Numbered from the stretch's first letter, positions 1 through 6,880 are shown. The stretch: 9,139 nt of DNA from Candidatus Zhuqueibacterota bacterium (GCA_003645915.1 QNDG01000023.1:1-9139); one strand, 5' to 3'. Numbers and translations: made by a program. The notes: generated from the sequence alone by a model not told the origin.

Positions 1-132
1 AAGTGTATGATATGCAACGCCGTAACTTTTAAGATGGTCTGTCTGTGTCAAATCCATAGGAATAAGCAGTTTTTGAGCCCTGACCTGAGAGATAAAAATC
101 AGGAAGAAAATCAAAATCTGTCTGAACTTCAT
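1..132 (-). CDS. Partial exported protein of the family annotated 'asparagine synthetase B' in FCB bacteria (first 44 codons)
   Basis: Only the N-terminus is present; the gene continues past the left edge. The start is the ATG at 132-130, preceded by a strong GGGAGG Shine-Dalgarno about 7 nt upstream. This ATG overlaps the TPR gene's TGA as ATGA, so translational coupling is likely. Residues 1-20 form a signal peptide: a basic start (MKFRQ), a hydrophobic core, and a probable cleavage near RAQ-K. The mature start reads KLLIPMDLTQTDHLKSYGVA. From memory, this matches the opening (ILIPMD..Q..HLKAYGIAYW) of proteins labelled 'asparagine synthetase B' in Bacteroidetes-type genomes. True AsnB begins with a catalytic Cys2 glutaminase domain and is cytoplasmic. 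Nothing here has that start, so the inherited name is probably wrong and I give no gene symbol. The real function is unknown; it may act in the envelope with its operon partners. Confidence 0.72.
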   Translation of the reverse strand, partial: MKFRQILIFFLIFISQVRAQKLLIPMDLTQTDHLKSYGVAYHTL

Positions 133-1970
133 TTTTTCGCCTCCCTGATGAGCCTCAAACGATTTCTGATCTCACCTGCCAGCAGGCTTTGGGGATATTT
201 TTCAAGAAATTCTTCATAAATAATCACAGCTTCTTTCAACTTGTGATCCTTCTGTAGAAAATAACCCTGACGCTCAAGAGCCTTTTCTGCAAAATCCGAG
301 CCTTTAAATTTATTCTGTACTTGTTTTAATACTTCAATTGCTTTTCCTGTCTGTCCCTCTGAAAAAAGGATACTGCTTTTTATAATCAATGCTCTTGCTG
401 TTAAAGTACTTGCCGGATAAAGAGCCTGCAGAGAGTCAATAACAGCTATCGCGGAATTGTCCTTTTCGGAAAACTTTAAATATTCCGCTCTGCCCGACAT
501 TATAAGCTGATCCCTGTTCTTTTTAAGATTTTCCATTAACAGCATGTACAGATCAAGACCGTCATTAAGTTCCGGAGACTGAAGCCCCTTATCACTTATT
601 CCCTGTGAAGTCAGTTCCTTTAAAATTTTATAACTTTGCTCCGGTTTTCCTGTAAAATATAATGTTTTACCAAGAAGCACAACACTTTTTACCCATAATT
701 CGTTTTTTTCGGGGCTCTGTTTTTTCTGCTTCTCAAAATGCTCCTTTGCACTTTTAATATTACCCTGTATCAGCTCGCATCTGCCGATCAGAAACAAAGA
801 TTGTTCCGCCTCTTTGGTACCTTTGTAATCTTCATATACTCTTTTAAATACTGACAAAGCTTCACTTTGATTTTTAAGATTATCTGACAAAATTATTCCG
901 CATTTTAACAGGGCATGCGCAGCTTCAGGAGTTTTCTGCCTGTCATCCGCAATGGATTTATATGCTTCTGCAGCTTCTTTATACTGACCGCTCTTTTCAT
1001 AACATACTGCTTTTAAATACAGAATTCCTGTCTTATCACGCTCTTTTACAGATTTATCTTTAATATTGTTTAACAAATCCGCAGCAAGCCTGTACTGCTG
1101 TTTATTAATAAGGGTCTCGGCAAGATTAACAAATCTTGATATACTCTTCTTTCTTTCAAGAGAATAAATATCCTGTTCAATTTTTACAGCCTTTTTATAA
1201 AGTTCTGCTTTAATGTAAAGTAAAGAAAGCAGTTTTTTTATAGGGATATTTTCCTGATTCTTTTCGGAATATTTATTAATCTGTTTAATCATCGGAAAGA
1301 CTACACCGGAAGATGCCGGAAGTCTTTTAAGCCGTGATTTTATAAAATTATAATGACCGGGACGAATCAATAAAAGCTCGCACATCTCTTTTGCAGCTGA
1401 TTTATAATCAAGATTTGAAAGATAAAGATCAATCAGGCTTAAAGATAATATCCCGGGTTTATTTGTACGTTCCTTTCCCTTAATTAAAACTGAAGCTGCT
1501 TTTGAATAAAGACGTTCCTGAGCCATGGAATTTGCGACTATCTGATATATGTATGTCTCTTTTCCCGACTGCCGGATAATTTTATTCCACAACGAAAATG
1601 CATCTTTTTTTGCTCCTGACTTGTAAAGAGCAGATGCAAGACAACACTGCAGAATTTCATCATCAGGATAAAATTCAAGCCGTTTTCTTATAACGCGCAC
1701 AGCTTCCGGATAATTTTCTGTTCTGAAACAGAGGTTTTTATAGTAATTAAAAAGAGCGCTGTTTTTCGGATATTTTTCATAAAGAGCCCTGCAGCTTTTT
1801 AATGCCTGTTCCGCATTGCCGCTTCTTTCCACTTCTCTTATCCTGCTCAGTTCTTTGTTAACATAGACTCTTGCCGATTGAGCAAAGACAGCAGAAAAAC
1901 TCCACAAAAACAGGAGTAAAAAAATGCTCTTATTCCGGAAAAAATCCGGTAATTTTTTATGTTCACACAT
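129..1970 (-). CDS. Exported tetratricopeptide-repeat (TPR) protein
   Basis: This 613-aa protein has an N-terminal signal peptide: basic residues up to K14, a hydrophobic stretch at about 15-29, and a likely cleavage at VFA-QS after residue 30. The rest is almost wholly helical TPR-like repeats. Examples are the unit starting AEQALKSCRALYEKYP near residue 54, several Y..A...Y units around 320-400, and a clear C-terminal array from about 540 to 613 (GKAIEVLKQVQNKF, KEAVIIYEEFLEKYP). That C-terminal spacing resembles the TPR units of YbgF/BamD-type periplasmic scaffolds. No enzymatic motif is visible. The role is inferred to be a periplasmic protein-protein scaffold for the DUF4175/DUF4159 partners. 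The gene lies 124 nt after the DUF4175 gene and overlaps the next gene by 4 nt. The ribosome binding site is weak (GAGAAGCGG, about 8 nt before the ATG), so the start is fair rather than certain; the signal peptide fits directly behind it. Confidence 0.88.
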   Translation of the reverse strand: MCEHKKLPDFFRNKSIFLLLFLWSFSAVFAQSARVYVNKELSRIREVERSGNAEQALKSCRALYEKYPKNSALFNYYKNLCFRTENYPEAVRVIRKRLEFYPDDEILQCCLASALYKSGAKKDAFSLWNKIIRQSGKETYIYQIVANSMAQERLYSKAASVLIKGKERTNKPGILSLSLIDLYLSNLDYKSAAKEMCELLLIRPGHYNFIKSRLKRLPASSGVVFPMIKQINKYSEKNQENIPIKKLLSLLYIKAELYKKAVKIEQDIYSLERKKSISRFVNLAETLINKQQYRLAADLLNNIKDKSVKERDKTGILYLKAVCYEKSGQYKEAAEAYKSIADDRQKTPEAAHALLKCGIILSDNLKNQSEALSVFKRVYEDYKGTKEAEQSLFLIGRCELIQGNIKSAKEHFEKQKKQSPEKNELWVKSVVLLGKTLYFTGKPEQSYKILKELTSQGISDKGLQSPELNDGLDLYMLLMENLKKNRDQLIMSGRAEYLKFSEKDNSAIAVIDSLQALYPASTLTARALIIKSSILFSEGQTGKAIEVLKQVQNKFKGSDFAEKALERQGYFLQKDHKLKEAVIIYEEFLEKYPQSLLAGEIRNRLRLIREAKK

Positions 1971-2018
1971 TATAATCCGCTTCTCACTTATTACATAATT
2001 AAATCATCAATGTAGGAA

Positions 2019-2077
2019 AATTCAAAACATCTTTATCCTTTTAATTCAAAATTCAACATTCAAAATTCAAAATTTCT
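2019..2077. repeat. Heptanucleotide tandem repeat (AATTCAA, reverse TTGAATT)
   Basis: In the gap between the TPR and DUF4175 genes, the plus strand carries AATTCAA at 2043-2049 and 2050-2056, a one-base variant CATTCAA at 2057-2063, AATTCAA at 2064-2070, and a decayed unit at 2071-2077. A lone copy lies at 2019-2025. The exact 7-nt period matches the short tandemly repeated heptamers scattered in intergenic DNA of some bacteria. It is transcribed if the operon is read through, but it forms no strong hairpin. Confidence 0.8.
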
Positions 2078-2094
2078 TCCCACCCCAAACCTAT

Positions 2095-5000
2095 TCACTT
2101 TGTTGCTGAGCCTGTCGAATCATTCACTCCCCCCTTTTTATTAAGCTTTTCAAAATACTCCCGTATAAGTTTTAAATACTCCGGCGAATACCTCGCTCTC
2201 GCAGAATTCAAAATATCGTCTGTTATTTTTTTATTGTCTGATACTTTGGGGACACCCCAAGAGGGGCTCTTTCTTAAAATATTTTTTCCTGCAGTTGCAG
2301 TCCTCCGGTTGGAAAAATCCCTTGTGTGCAGAGATTTCTGTGCATCAAGAAGCCGTGACAGAATCCTCTGCTGCAGTTCCTTTGTTTTCCGGCTGATATT
2401 TCCGGACTTAAGATCCTGTTCCGATTTTTTCATGTCATCACTTATCTTTGAAAGACTGCCAAGAACATCATCCTGCTTGTCAAGTTCCTGTGCAATGCTC
2501 TGAGCCAGTTTCTGCAGAGCAGACTGTTTTTGAGCAAGTCTTGCCATTGCAGCCTGCTCCTTTAATGAAAGTCTGCCCCTGTTTAAAAGATCAGATGTCA
2601 TACGGTTTATCATGGACTGCTGCTCTCCCATTGCTTCAAGCTGCTGCATAAAATCATCAAGGCTTGAACCTGTTTGTCCCTGTTTTCCGCTCATCTGATT
2701 AAGTGTCTGTTGCAGAGTAATCACAGCTCTGTTAAGTGAAGCTGTTGCACGCTTCTGCTGAGCCCTCATCATTCCGAAATTTCTCTGCTCCAGAAACGAT
2801 AACGATCTGTTCATTTGTGAAAGAGCCTGGTTCATTGATTTTTTTAATTCTGCTGACAACTTAAATGTTTTTCTGGAAATCTTTTCCAAAGAATCGGAAA
2901 TCTGTTCAGCACCTGCAATCAGAGACAGTTGGGATCCTGCAATGCTTTTTGCAGATTGTGAGCCGGAATTTTCTGCAAGACTCTCCTGCATATCCGAAAG
3001 CATAAGCAGGCTCTTTGATGCCCGCATCATAGACTCTGCAAGGGCATTCTGTTTGTATCTCTTTAAAGATTTCTTTGCCTGTTGAATCATGGAAGAAAGT
3101 TTGTTCAAAGCTTTACTGCTTTTCATACCAAGAGAGCCTGACCGCTCACTGTCCTGCTTTTTCAGTGACCCGGACATTGATTTCTGGATCTCCGGTATCC
3201 TGTTTTGCTTGATAAAATCAGACGCTTTATTTAAGGAGTCCGATGCACCTGGATGCGACTCTTTAAGCATTTCTGCTGCATTTTCTATGTTGTTCTGCAG
3301 TTTTTCGGAATCTTTGGAAATGCGGTTTTCTCTTTTTGCCAGCTCATTAAAATCAGGATTTTCCTGCAAAGAACTGTTAATCTCCTTTTGCCGTTTTTCA
3401 AGATCCTGTGAAAGCCTGATAAGCGATTCAATTTTCTGCTCTGCCTGAATCTCCTTTAAAAGTGCAATTGTTCTGTCAAGAGCCTGTTCAAACTGCTTTT
3501 GCGCCTGCTGAAAATCCTGTATTTTATACTCCTTATCAACTGCTTTTTCCACTGTTTCTGCCAGTTTTTTAAGAGCCTCTTTTAATTCCGGGGAATCTAT
3601 TTTGCTCATCAGGTTCTGAAGCTTGTTGTATTTTTCAAGTGTTTCATCACTCAGCATATTCTGCGATTCAAGTTTTTTTGTTAAATCCGCAATCTTCTCT
3701 TCAACGGAATTTAAATCTTCAATTGCTCTCTTTTGTTCTTCTGCAAGTTGCTTAATCTGCTGTTCCTGTTCCCATGTAAGTTTCTTTCCGGTTTTCAGAT
3801 CATCTGAAAGCTTATTAAGTTTTTCTGATATTCCTGATGACTTTTGCAAAATGGTTTCCAGCGTATCTGTAAAAGCAATGTTTTCTTCATCAGCGCTTTT
3901 GTATAAATCAAAAAGAGATGGAAAACGTGCAATAAATTTTTTACTGGAAGATTTCTTGGGGCCGTTTATTATGTCATTATCAAATACCTCAACCCAGTAA
4001 TGTACTGCATCGCCCGGAAACAGATCCAGATCCGCAATATCCCACGGCAGGTTATATAAAATTTCTTTCAACATTTTTCTGATCGGGATTTCCTTTGTAA
4101 AAATTTCAACAGAATCCTCCTGTCCTGAGAATATTCCGTATTTCAACAAAAGAGCGGAAACACCAAAATCGTCTGAAGCTTTAATCCGCAGGTCAAGATG
4201 CATGTTTTCATCAAGGTCAGTATCTGCTCCAGGCTCTGTTATTTCAACTTCCGGGGGCATATCTTTTATTATTTTAATTTCATATTTAATAGGGCTTTTG
4301 TTTATAATGCCAGATGTGTCCTCAATTGAAATAAAATAATTATCCTGTTTTGTTATTAAAAACTTCACTGACCCGGACGCTTTTCCGGTTACTTTTATCT
4401 GTTTCTTCTTTCCTGATGAGAAATTTATCTTACCGCTTTTTAAAGGCTTGCTTGAAATAATGTCTATGTTTGCACGGGATCCTGTAATTGCTGAGAACGA
4501 ACCTTGATTTTCCGGAAATTTCTGCGGTAAAATACCGGAGTACAAAGGAGAAAAAAGCGTTACAAAAAGACTTCTTACTACAGGTCTTTTTTGTACATCA
4601 ATAACAAAAACAGGTGTTCTGACCCTGCCTGACCGGAAAAAATATTGAGTCTTTGAATTTATATTGTAGAGTGTATATTCAAAAGGATGGTTCAAAACAA
4701 CTCTTGAGCCGGAACCGGACACTTGTTTAATATTTAATTCCATAGTCCTTATTTTTTTTACGGAAGGAGATGCCTTTATCTTTACTGTATCCCCTTCAAC
4801 AACTCTGATGTTTCCCGGATCAACATTAATAAAAAACGGCTGGGGTCTCTGATAATTTCTGCCCGGCAAAAGTAGTCTTTTAAAAGCAGCTTCTGTCTGA
4901 ACCGGAAAAACAACAAAAAGAACAAGATTCAGCAAAACCGGTAATAAAGCGGAGACAACAGATGTTCTGCTTAAATTAAACGGTTCAAGACTTTTAAAAT

Positions 5001-5442
5001 CAACGGATTTTATTTTATCCCATACTGATAAAAGAGCTTGTTCTGCAAATTCTTCCGAGGTTGTGCTCTTCTGTTCCTTTTTGTCCCGAAATATCTGAAC
5101 CGCATTTACAAGCCGGTCTTTAATACCGGTTTTATATCCTGCTTCAAAGGCAAGGGTATCATCATCCGGTATATTCTTTCTGAAAAACAGAGACCAGATA
5201 TGCCGTATAACCTTTTTAAAAAGTATAAAACCTGTAAGGATCAGATACAGAGATAAAAGAAAAATTCTTACTGCTGCGTGCGGCCATAAAGCAGCTTCAA
5301 AAATCAAAAGAAAAAACAGTCCGCATGCTACAAAAACGAATAATTCAAACGCCCCTCTGTATGCAGAAACAATCTTCTTTTTTCTGCGCAGCTGTGCAAG
5401 CCTGTCCGCTATTTTCAGGTATGTCAAATCAGTATTATTCAT
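2095..5442 (-). CDS. DUF4175 family large membrane protein with long coiled-coil region
   Basis: This 1115-aa protein, counted from the ATG at 5442-5440, is recognisable as DUF4175-like by its overall plan. Two membrane segments lie at about 29-53 and 59-77. A loop follows, then a third segment at about 161-180, and then the TEAAFKRLLLPGRNY region. Next is an extracytoplasmic, beta-rich, Ig-like region at about 200-510 that ends in HYWVEVFDNDIINGPK and FIARFPSLFDLY. From about 520 to 1040 it is Gln/Lys/Ser-rich coiled coil. A conserved-looking element reading RILSRLLDAQKSLHTRDF lies near the C-terminus. There is no enzymatic motif. The family is known mainly by association with DUF4159 and MoxR/DUF58-type operons, and its function is unknown. 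The ATG is 2 nt past the DUF4159 TAA. A GTG at 5463 would add 7 residues and overlap the upstream gene; neither start has a clear ribosome binding site, so coupling is likely. The last residues (NDSTGSATK) are encoded by a repeat-like sequence. Confidence 0.87.
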   Translation of the reverse strand: MNNTDLTYLKIADRLAQLRRKKKIVSAYRGAFELFVFVACGLFFLLIFEAALWPHAAVRIFLLSLYLILTGFILFKKVIRHIWSLFFRKNIPDDDTLAFEAGYKTGIKDRLVNAVQIFRDKKEQKSTTSEEFAEQALLSVWDKIKSVDFKSLEPFNLSRTSVVSALLPVLLNLVLFVVFPVQTEAAFKRLLLPGRNYQRPQPFFINVDPGNIRVVEGDTVKIKASPSVKKIRTMELNIKQVSGSGSRVVLNHPFEYTLYNINSKTQYFFRSGRVRTPVFVIDVQKRPVVRSLFVTLFSPLYSGILPQKFPENQGSFSAITGSRANIDIISSKPLKSGKINFSSGKKKQIKVTGKASGSVKFLITKQDNYFISIEDTSGIINKSPIKYEIKIIKDMPPEVEITEPGADTDLDENMHLDLRIKASDDFGVSALLLKYGIFSGQEDSVEIFTKEIPIRKMLKEILYNLPWDIADLDLFPGDAVHYWVEVFDNDIINGPKKSSSKKFIARFPSLFDLYKSADEENIAFTDTLETILQKSSGISEKLNKLSDDLKTGKKLTWEQEQQIKQLAEEQKRAIEDLNSVEEKIADLTKKLESQNMLSDETLEKYNKLQNLMSKIDSPELKEALKKLAETVEKAVDKEYKIQDFQQAQKQFEQALDRTIALLKEIQAEQKIESLIRLSQDLEKRQKEINSSLQENPDFNELAKRENRISKDSEKLQNNIENAAEMLKESHPGASDSLNKASDFIKQNRIPEIQKSMSGSLKKQDSERSGSLGMKSSKALNKLSSMIQQAKKSLKRYKQNALAESMMRASKSLLMLSDMQESLAENSGSQSAKSIAGSQLSLIAGAEQISDSLEKISRKTFKLSAELKKSMNQALSQMNRSLSFLEQRNFGMMRAQQKRATASLNRAVITLQQTLNQMSGKQGQTGSSLDDFMQQLEAMGEQQSMINRMTSDLLNRGRLSLKEQAAMARLAQKQSALQKLAQSIAQELDKQDDVLGSLSKISDDMKKSEQDLKSGNISRKTKELQQRILSRLLDAQKSLHTRDFSNRRTATAGKNILRKSPSWGVPKVSDNKKITDDILNSARARYSPEYLKLIREYFEKLNKKGGVNDSTGSATK
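2105..2119. repeat. Possible fragment of a dispersed palindromic (REP-like) repeat inside the DUF4175 3' end
   Basis: The minus strand reads TTCGACAGGCTCAGC just before the DUF4175 stop codon. From memory, TTCGACAGGCTCAG is a core that recurs in dispersed repeats of many environmental bacterial genomes. Here only one arm is present, so no hairpin forms. It is translated as DSTGSA, followed by TK and the stop. Its dispersed nature cannot be shown from a single copy. Confidence 0.45.
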
Positions 5443-5444
5443 AT

Positions 5445-6110
5445 TTAATGAAGAAGAGCCCACACTACAATATTTGTCCCCATTTTTAATGCTTCAAGTC
5501 TCTTTTCCGGAGGATCATTATGAACCTCAGGATCAGCCCATCCGTCGGAAATGTTTGTCTCATAAGTATAAAAAACCATTATGCGGCCAAAATCATCAAA
5601 AATCGCAAAACCCTGAGGAGCCTTTCCGTCGTGCTCGTGAATTTTTGGCAGGCCGTTTTTAAACTTGTATTTTACCGAATATATTCCGTGGGAAAACGGA
5701 AGCTCCGTGAACTCCCGCTCCGGGAATACCTTTTTCATCTCCCTTCTGAAGGATTTGTCCATTCCGTAATCATCGTCAGCATAAAGAAATCCTCCGTTTA
5801 AAAGATAGTTTCGCAGATTTTCCGCTTCTTTATCAGAAAAAGATATCATACCGTGCCCTGTAAGAAACAAAACCGGATATGAAAAAAGTTCTTCCTGATC
5901 AAGAGACACCTGTGCTTCTTTTTCGTTGATAAGTATTTTTGTATTCTTTTTTATAAATCTGCACAAATTCGGAATGCACGAAGGATCATTGTACCAGTCT
6001 CCTCCCCCGTGATATTTGACTCTTGCAATGCTGAACGGCTGTGCATACAGTCCTCTGCACACAGATAAAAAGATAATGGCTGATAAAAAATAAACAGTTT
6101 GTTTTTTCAT
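5445..6110 (-). CDS. DUF4159 domain protein, exported
   Basis: This 221-aa protein has a signal peptide (MKKQTVYF, hydrophobic to about residue 19, likely cleavage at LYA-QP after residue 23). A full DUF4159 domain then fills the rest. Hallmarks are IARVKYHGGGDWYNDP (28-43), VLFLTGHG (80-87), a GGFLYADDDYGMD segment (106-118), LPKIHEHDGK (154-163), FYTYETNISDGW (180-191) and HNDPPE (197-202). The pattern of a strand ending in LTGHG followed by LRNYLLNGGF recalls the Rossmann-like class I glutamine-amidotransferase/ThuA fold. There is no nucleophile cysteine in the GHG turn, so an enzymatic role is only a guess. The dense Asp/His motifs could bind a ligand or metal. The start ATG has an AGGG about 6 nt upstream. 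It sits 11 nt after the DUF456 gene and 2 nt before the DUF4175 ATG, a pairing known from other FCB genomes. Confidence 0.9.
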   Translation of the reverse strand: MKKQTVYFLSAIIFLSVCRGLYAQPFSIARVKYHGGGDWYNDPSCIPNLCRFIKKNTKILINEKEAQVSLDQEELFSYPVLFLTGHGMISFSDKEAENLRNYLLNGGFLYADDDYGMDKSFRREMKKVFPEREFTELPFSHGIYSVKYKFKNGLPKIHEHDGKAPQGFAIFDDFGRIMVFYTYETNISDGWADPEVHNDPPEKRLEALKMGTNIVVWALLH

Positions 6111-6121
6111 GTTTTGCCCTG

Positions 6122-6622
6122 TCAGAAAAAACTGATCACCACTGATACTGCCATGATAATTGCAATTATTATTTTTGCTATTTTACTTGTAAGCGCTCCG
6201 ATAAACGCACCGATTCCTGCATGCAGAGAACGCCTGGAATCTCCGGATGTAATCAGTTCCAGTATTACAGCACCGGCAAAAGCCCCGAAAAATCCTCCGA
6301 GAAGAGCGCCTATTACAGGAGCAACAGGTGAGCCGGCAATTGCGCCCAGAAATCCACCGATTATAGCGCCTATTGCAGCCCATTTGGATCCTCCGAATCT
6401 TTTTGCAAGCAGCGCTCCGAAAACAGATTCAAAAATTTCAAGAGCCACTGCAACTCCAAAGAGTACAACCACAAGTGTTACACTGATTCTCTCAAATCCG
6501 GTTAACAGTCCGTAAACAAGTGCATCTGCAGCAATGATAAACGTACCTGCCACTCCAAAAGGAATTATTACAACCCCTGCAATCAGAACAATAAAGAAAA
6601 TAATTGTACCGAGTATTTCCAT
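6122..6622 (-). CDS. DUF456 family small membrane protein
   Basis: This 166-aa protein is strongly hydrophobic, with several membrane segments: MEILGTIIFFIVLIAGVVII at the N-terminus, then VTLVVVLFGVAVALEIF, then a long Gly/Ala-rich stretch (GAIIGGFLGAIAG followed by GALLGGFFGAFAGAV), and a C-terminal IAKIIIAIIMAVSVVISFF. The glycine-zipper-like repeats are typical of the DUF456 family, usually about 160 aa, so the length fits. Its function is unknown; glycine zippers imply tightly packed helices or oligomers. The start is the ATG at 6622-6620 because a strong GGGAGGT lies 4-10 nt upstream. A longer reading frame from 6685 has no ribosome binding site and would add 21 non-family residues. It is the first gene of the minus-strand operon, 11 nt before DUF4159. 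Its presence in this operon is less usual than that of the DUF4159/DUF4175 pair. Confidence 0.85.
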   Translation of the reverse strand: MEILGTIIFFIVLIAGVVIIPFGVAGTFIIAADALVYGLLTGFERISVTLVVVLFGVAVALEIFESVFGALLAKRFGGSKWAAIGAIIGGFLGAIAGSPVAPVIGALLGGFFGAFAGAVILELITSGDSRRSLHAGIGAFIGALTSKIAKIIIAIIMAVSVVISFF

Positions 6623-6626
6623 TTTT

Positions 6627-6633
6627 ACCTCCC
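6627..6633 (-). promoter_or_regulatory. Shine-Dalgarno of the DUF456 gene (decides the start)
   Basis: The minus strand reads GGGAGGT, then AAAA, then ATG. This strong site fixes translation at 6622 rather than at the upstream in-frame ATG at 6685. It also lies within one copy of the CCGGATTGTAAAG direct repeat region. Confidence 0.8.
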
Positions 6634-6635
6634 GG

Positions 6636-6659
6636 ATTGTAAAGATGCAATATTGTAAA
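6636..6659. repeat. Direct repeat ATTGTAAA x2 (16-nt period) upstream of the operon
   Basis: ATTGTAAA occurs at 6636-6643 and again at 6652-6659 (TTTACAAT-N8-TTTACAAT on the minus strand). The 16-nt spacing is about 1.5 helical turns. The second copy overlaps the candidate -10 box and contains part of a CAATATTG palindrome (6648-6655). It could be a binding site for a regulator, or chance in AT-rich DNA. Confidence 0.4.
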
Positions 6660-6680
6660 ATACATATTAGTAAGTCTAAA
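6652..6680 (-). promoter_or_regulatory. Possible promoter of the DUF456-DUF4159-DUF4175 operon
   Basis: On the minus strand, TTTAGA (6680-6675) and TACAAT (6657-6652) are separated by 17 nt, giving 4/6 and 5/6 matches to the sigma-70 -35 and -10 consensus. A shifted alternative, TTGATT (6685-6680) with TATTTT (6662-6657), also has a 17-nt spacer. In this AT-rich region such matches arise by chance. If the organism uses the Bacteroidetes-type sigma factor, the consensus would differ. Its location just upstream of the first operon gene is the main support. Confidence 0.3.
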
Positions 6681-6756
6681 ATCAATTATATCTTTTGATT
6701 CTTCAGGGAAAGATATGATAATTTTAGTATTTTTCTCCCAACTTCGCTTCCGGATT

Positions 6757-6780
6757 GTTAAAGTCTTTAACGATTAATCG
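6757..6780. promoter_or_regulatory. Two abutting palindromes, operator-like
   Basis: GTTAAAG-T-CTTTAAC (6757-6771) is a perfect 7-bp inverted repeat around one base. It shares its last C with CGATTAATCG (6771-6780), a perfect 10-nt palindrome. Paired short palindromes in a divergent intergenic region resemble operator sites for dimeric regulators. They lie about 135-160 nt upstream of the DUF456 ATG. No T tract follows, so this is not a terminator. Confidence 0.4.
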
Positions 6781-6823
6781 GTTGGTTTTGTAGAGATTAT
6801 GGGTAGGCACTTTTTTCAGAAAA

Positions 6824-6864
6824 TCCCGATTCTTACTATTATATTTTTAAAAAGAAAATCGGGA
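6824..6864. repeat. Inverted repeat TCCCGATT...AATCGGGA
   Basis: TCCCGATT (6824-6831) is perfectly complementary to AATCGGGA (6857-6864). The stem extends by CTT/AAG across a 2-nt bulge, around an AT-rich loop of about 20 nt that itself contains TTTTTAAAAA. No T tract follows on the plus strand and only a weak one on the minus strand, so it is not a convincing terminator. It may be a remnant of a mobile or repetitive element. Confidence 0.5.
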
Positions 6865-6880
6865 CGGCAAAACTCTTCCA

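Noticed and set aside
2253..2269. ACACCCCAAGAGGGGCT hairpin inside the DUF4175 gene
   Set aside because: It is a short stem within a coding region that encodes SPSWGVP; nothing suggests a function beyond coding.
2234..4000. Plus-strand open frames of 67-125 codons opposite the DUF4175 gene
   Set aside because: They lie antisense to a well-supported gene, are Ser/Cys/Phe-rich shadow translations, and match no family.
5443..5463. GTG start for DUF4175 seven codons upstream
   Set aside because: It is possible but less likely: it overlaps the DUF4159 gene and lacks a Shine-Dalgarno, while the ATG at 5442 sits 2 nt after that gene's stop.
6183..6383. Second minus-strand frame inside the DUF456 gene, rich in Cys and Arg
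   Set aside because: It is an out-of-frame shadow of the glycine-rich codons of the membrane protein.
6622..6685. Longer DUF456 reading frame starting at 6685
   Set aside because: It adds 21 residues with no family-like character and no ribosome binding site, while the ATG at 6622 has a strong GGGAGGT upstream.
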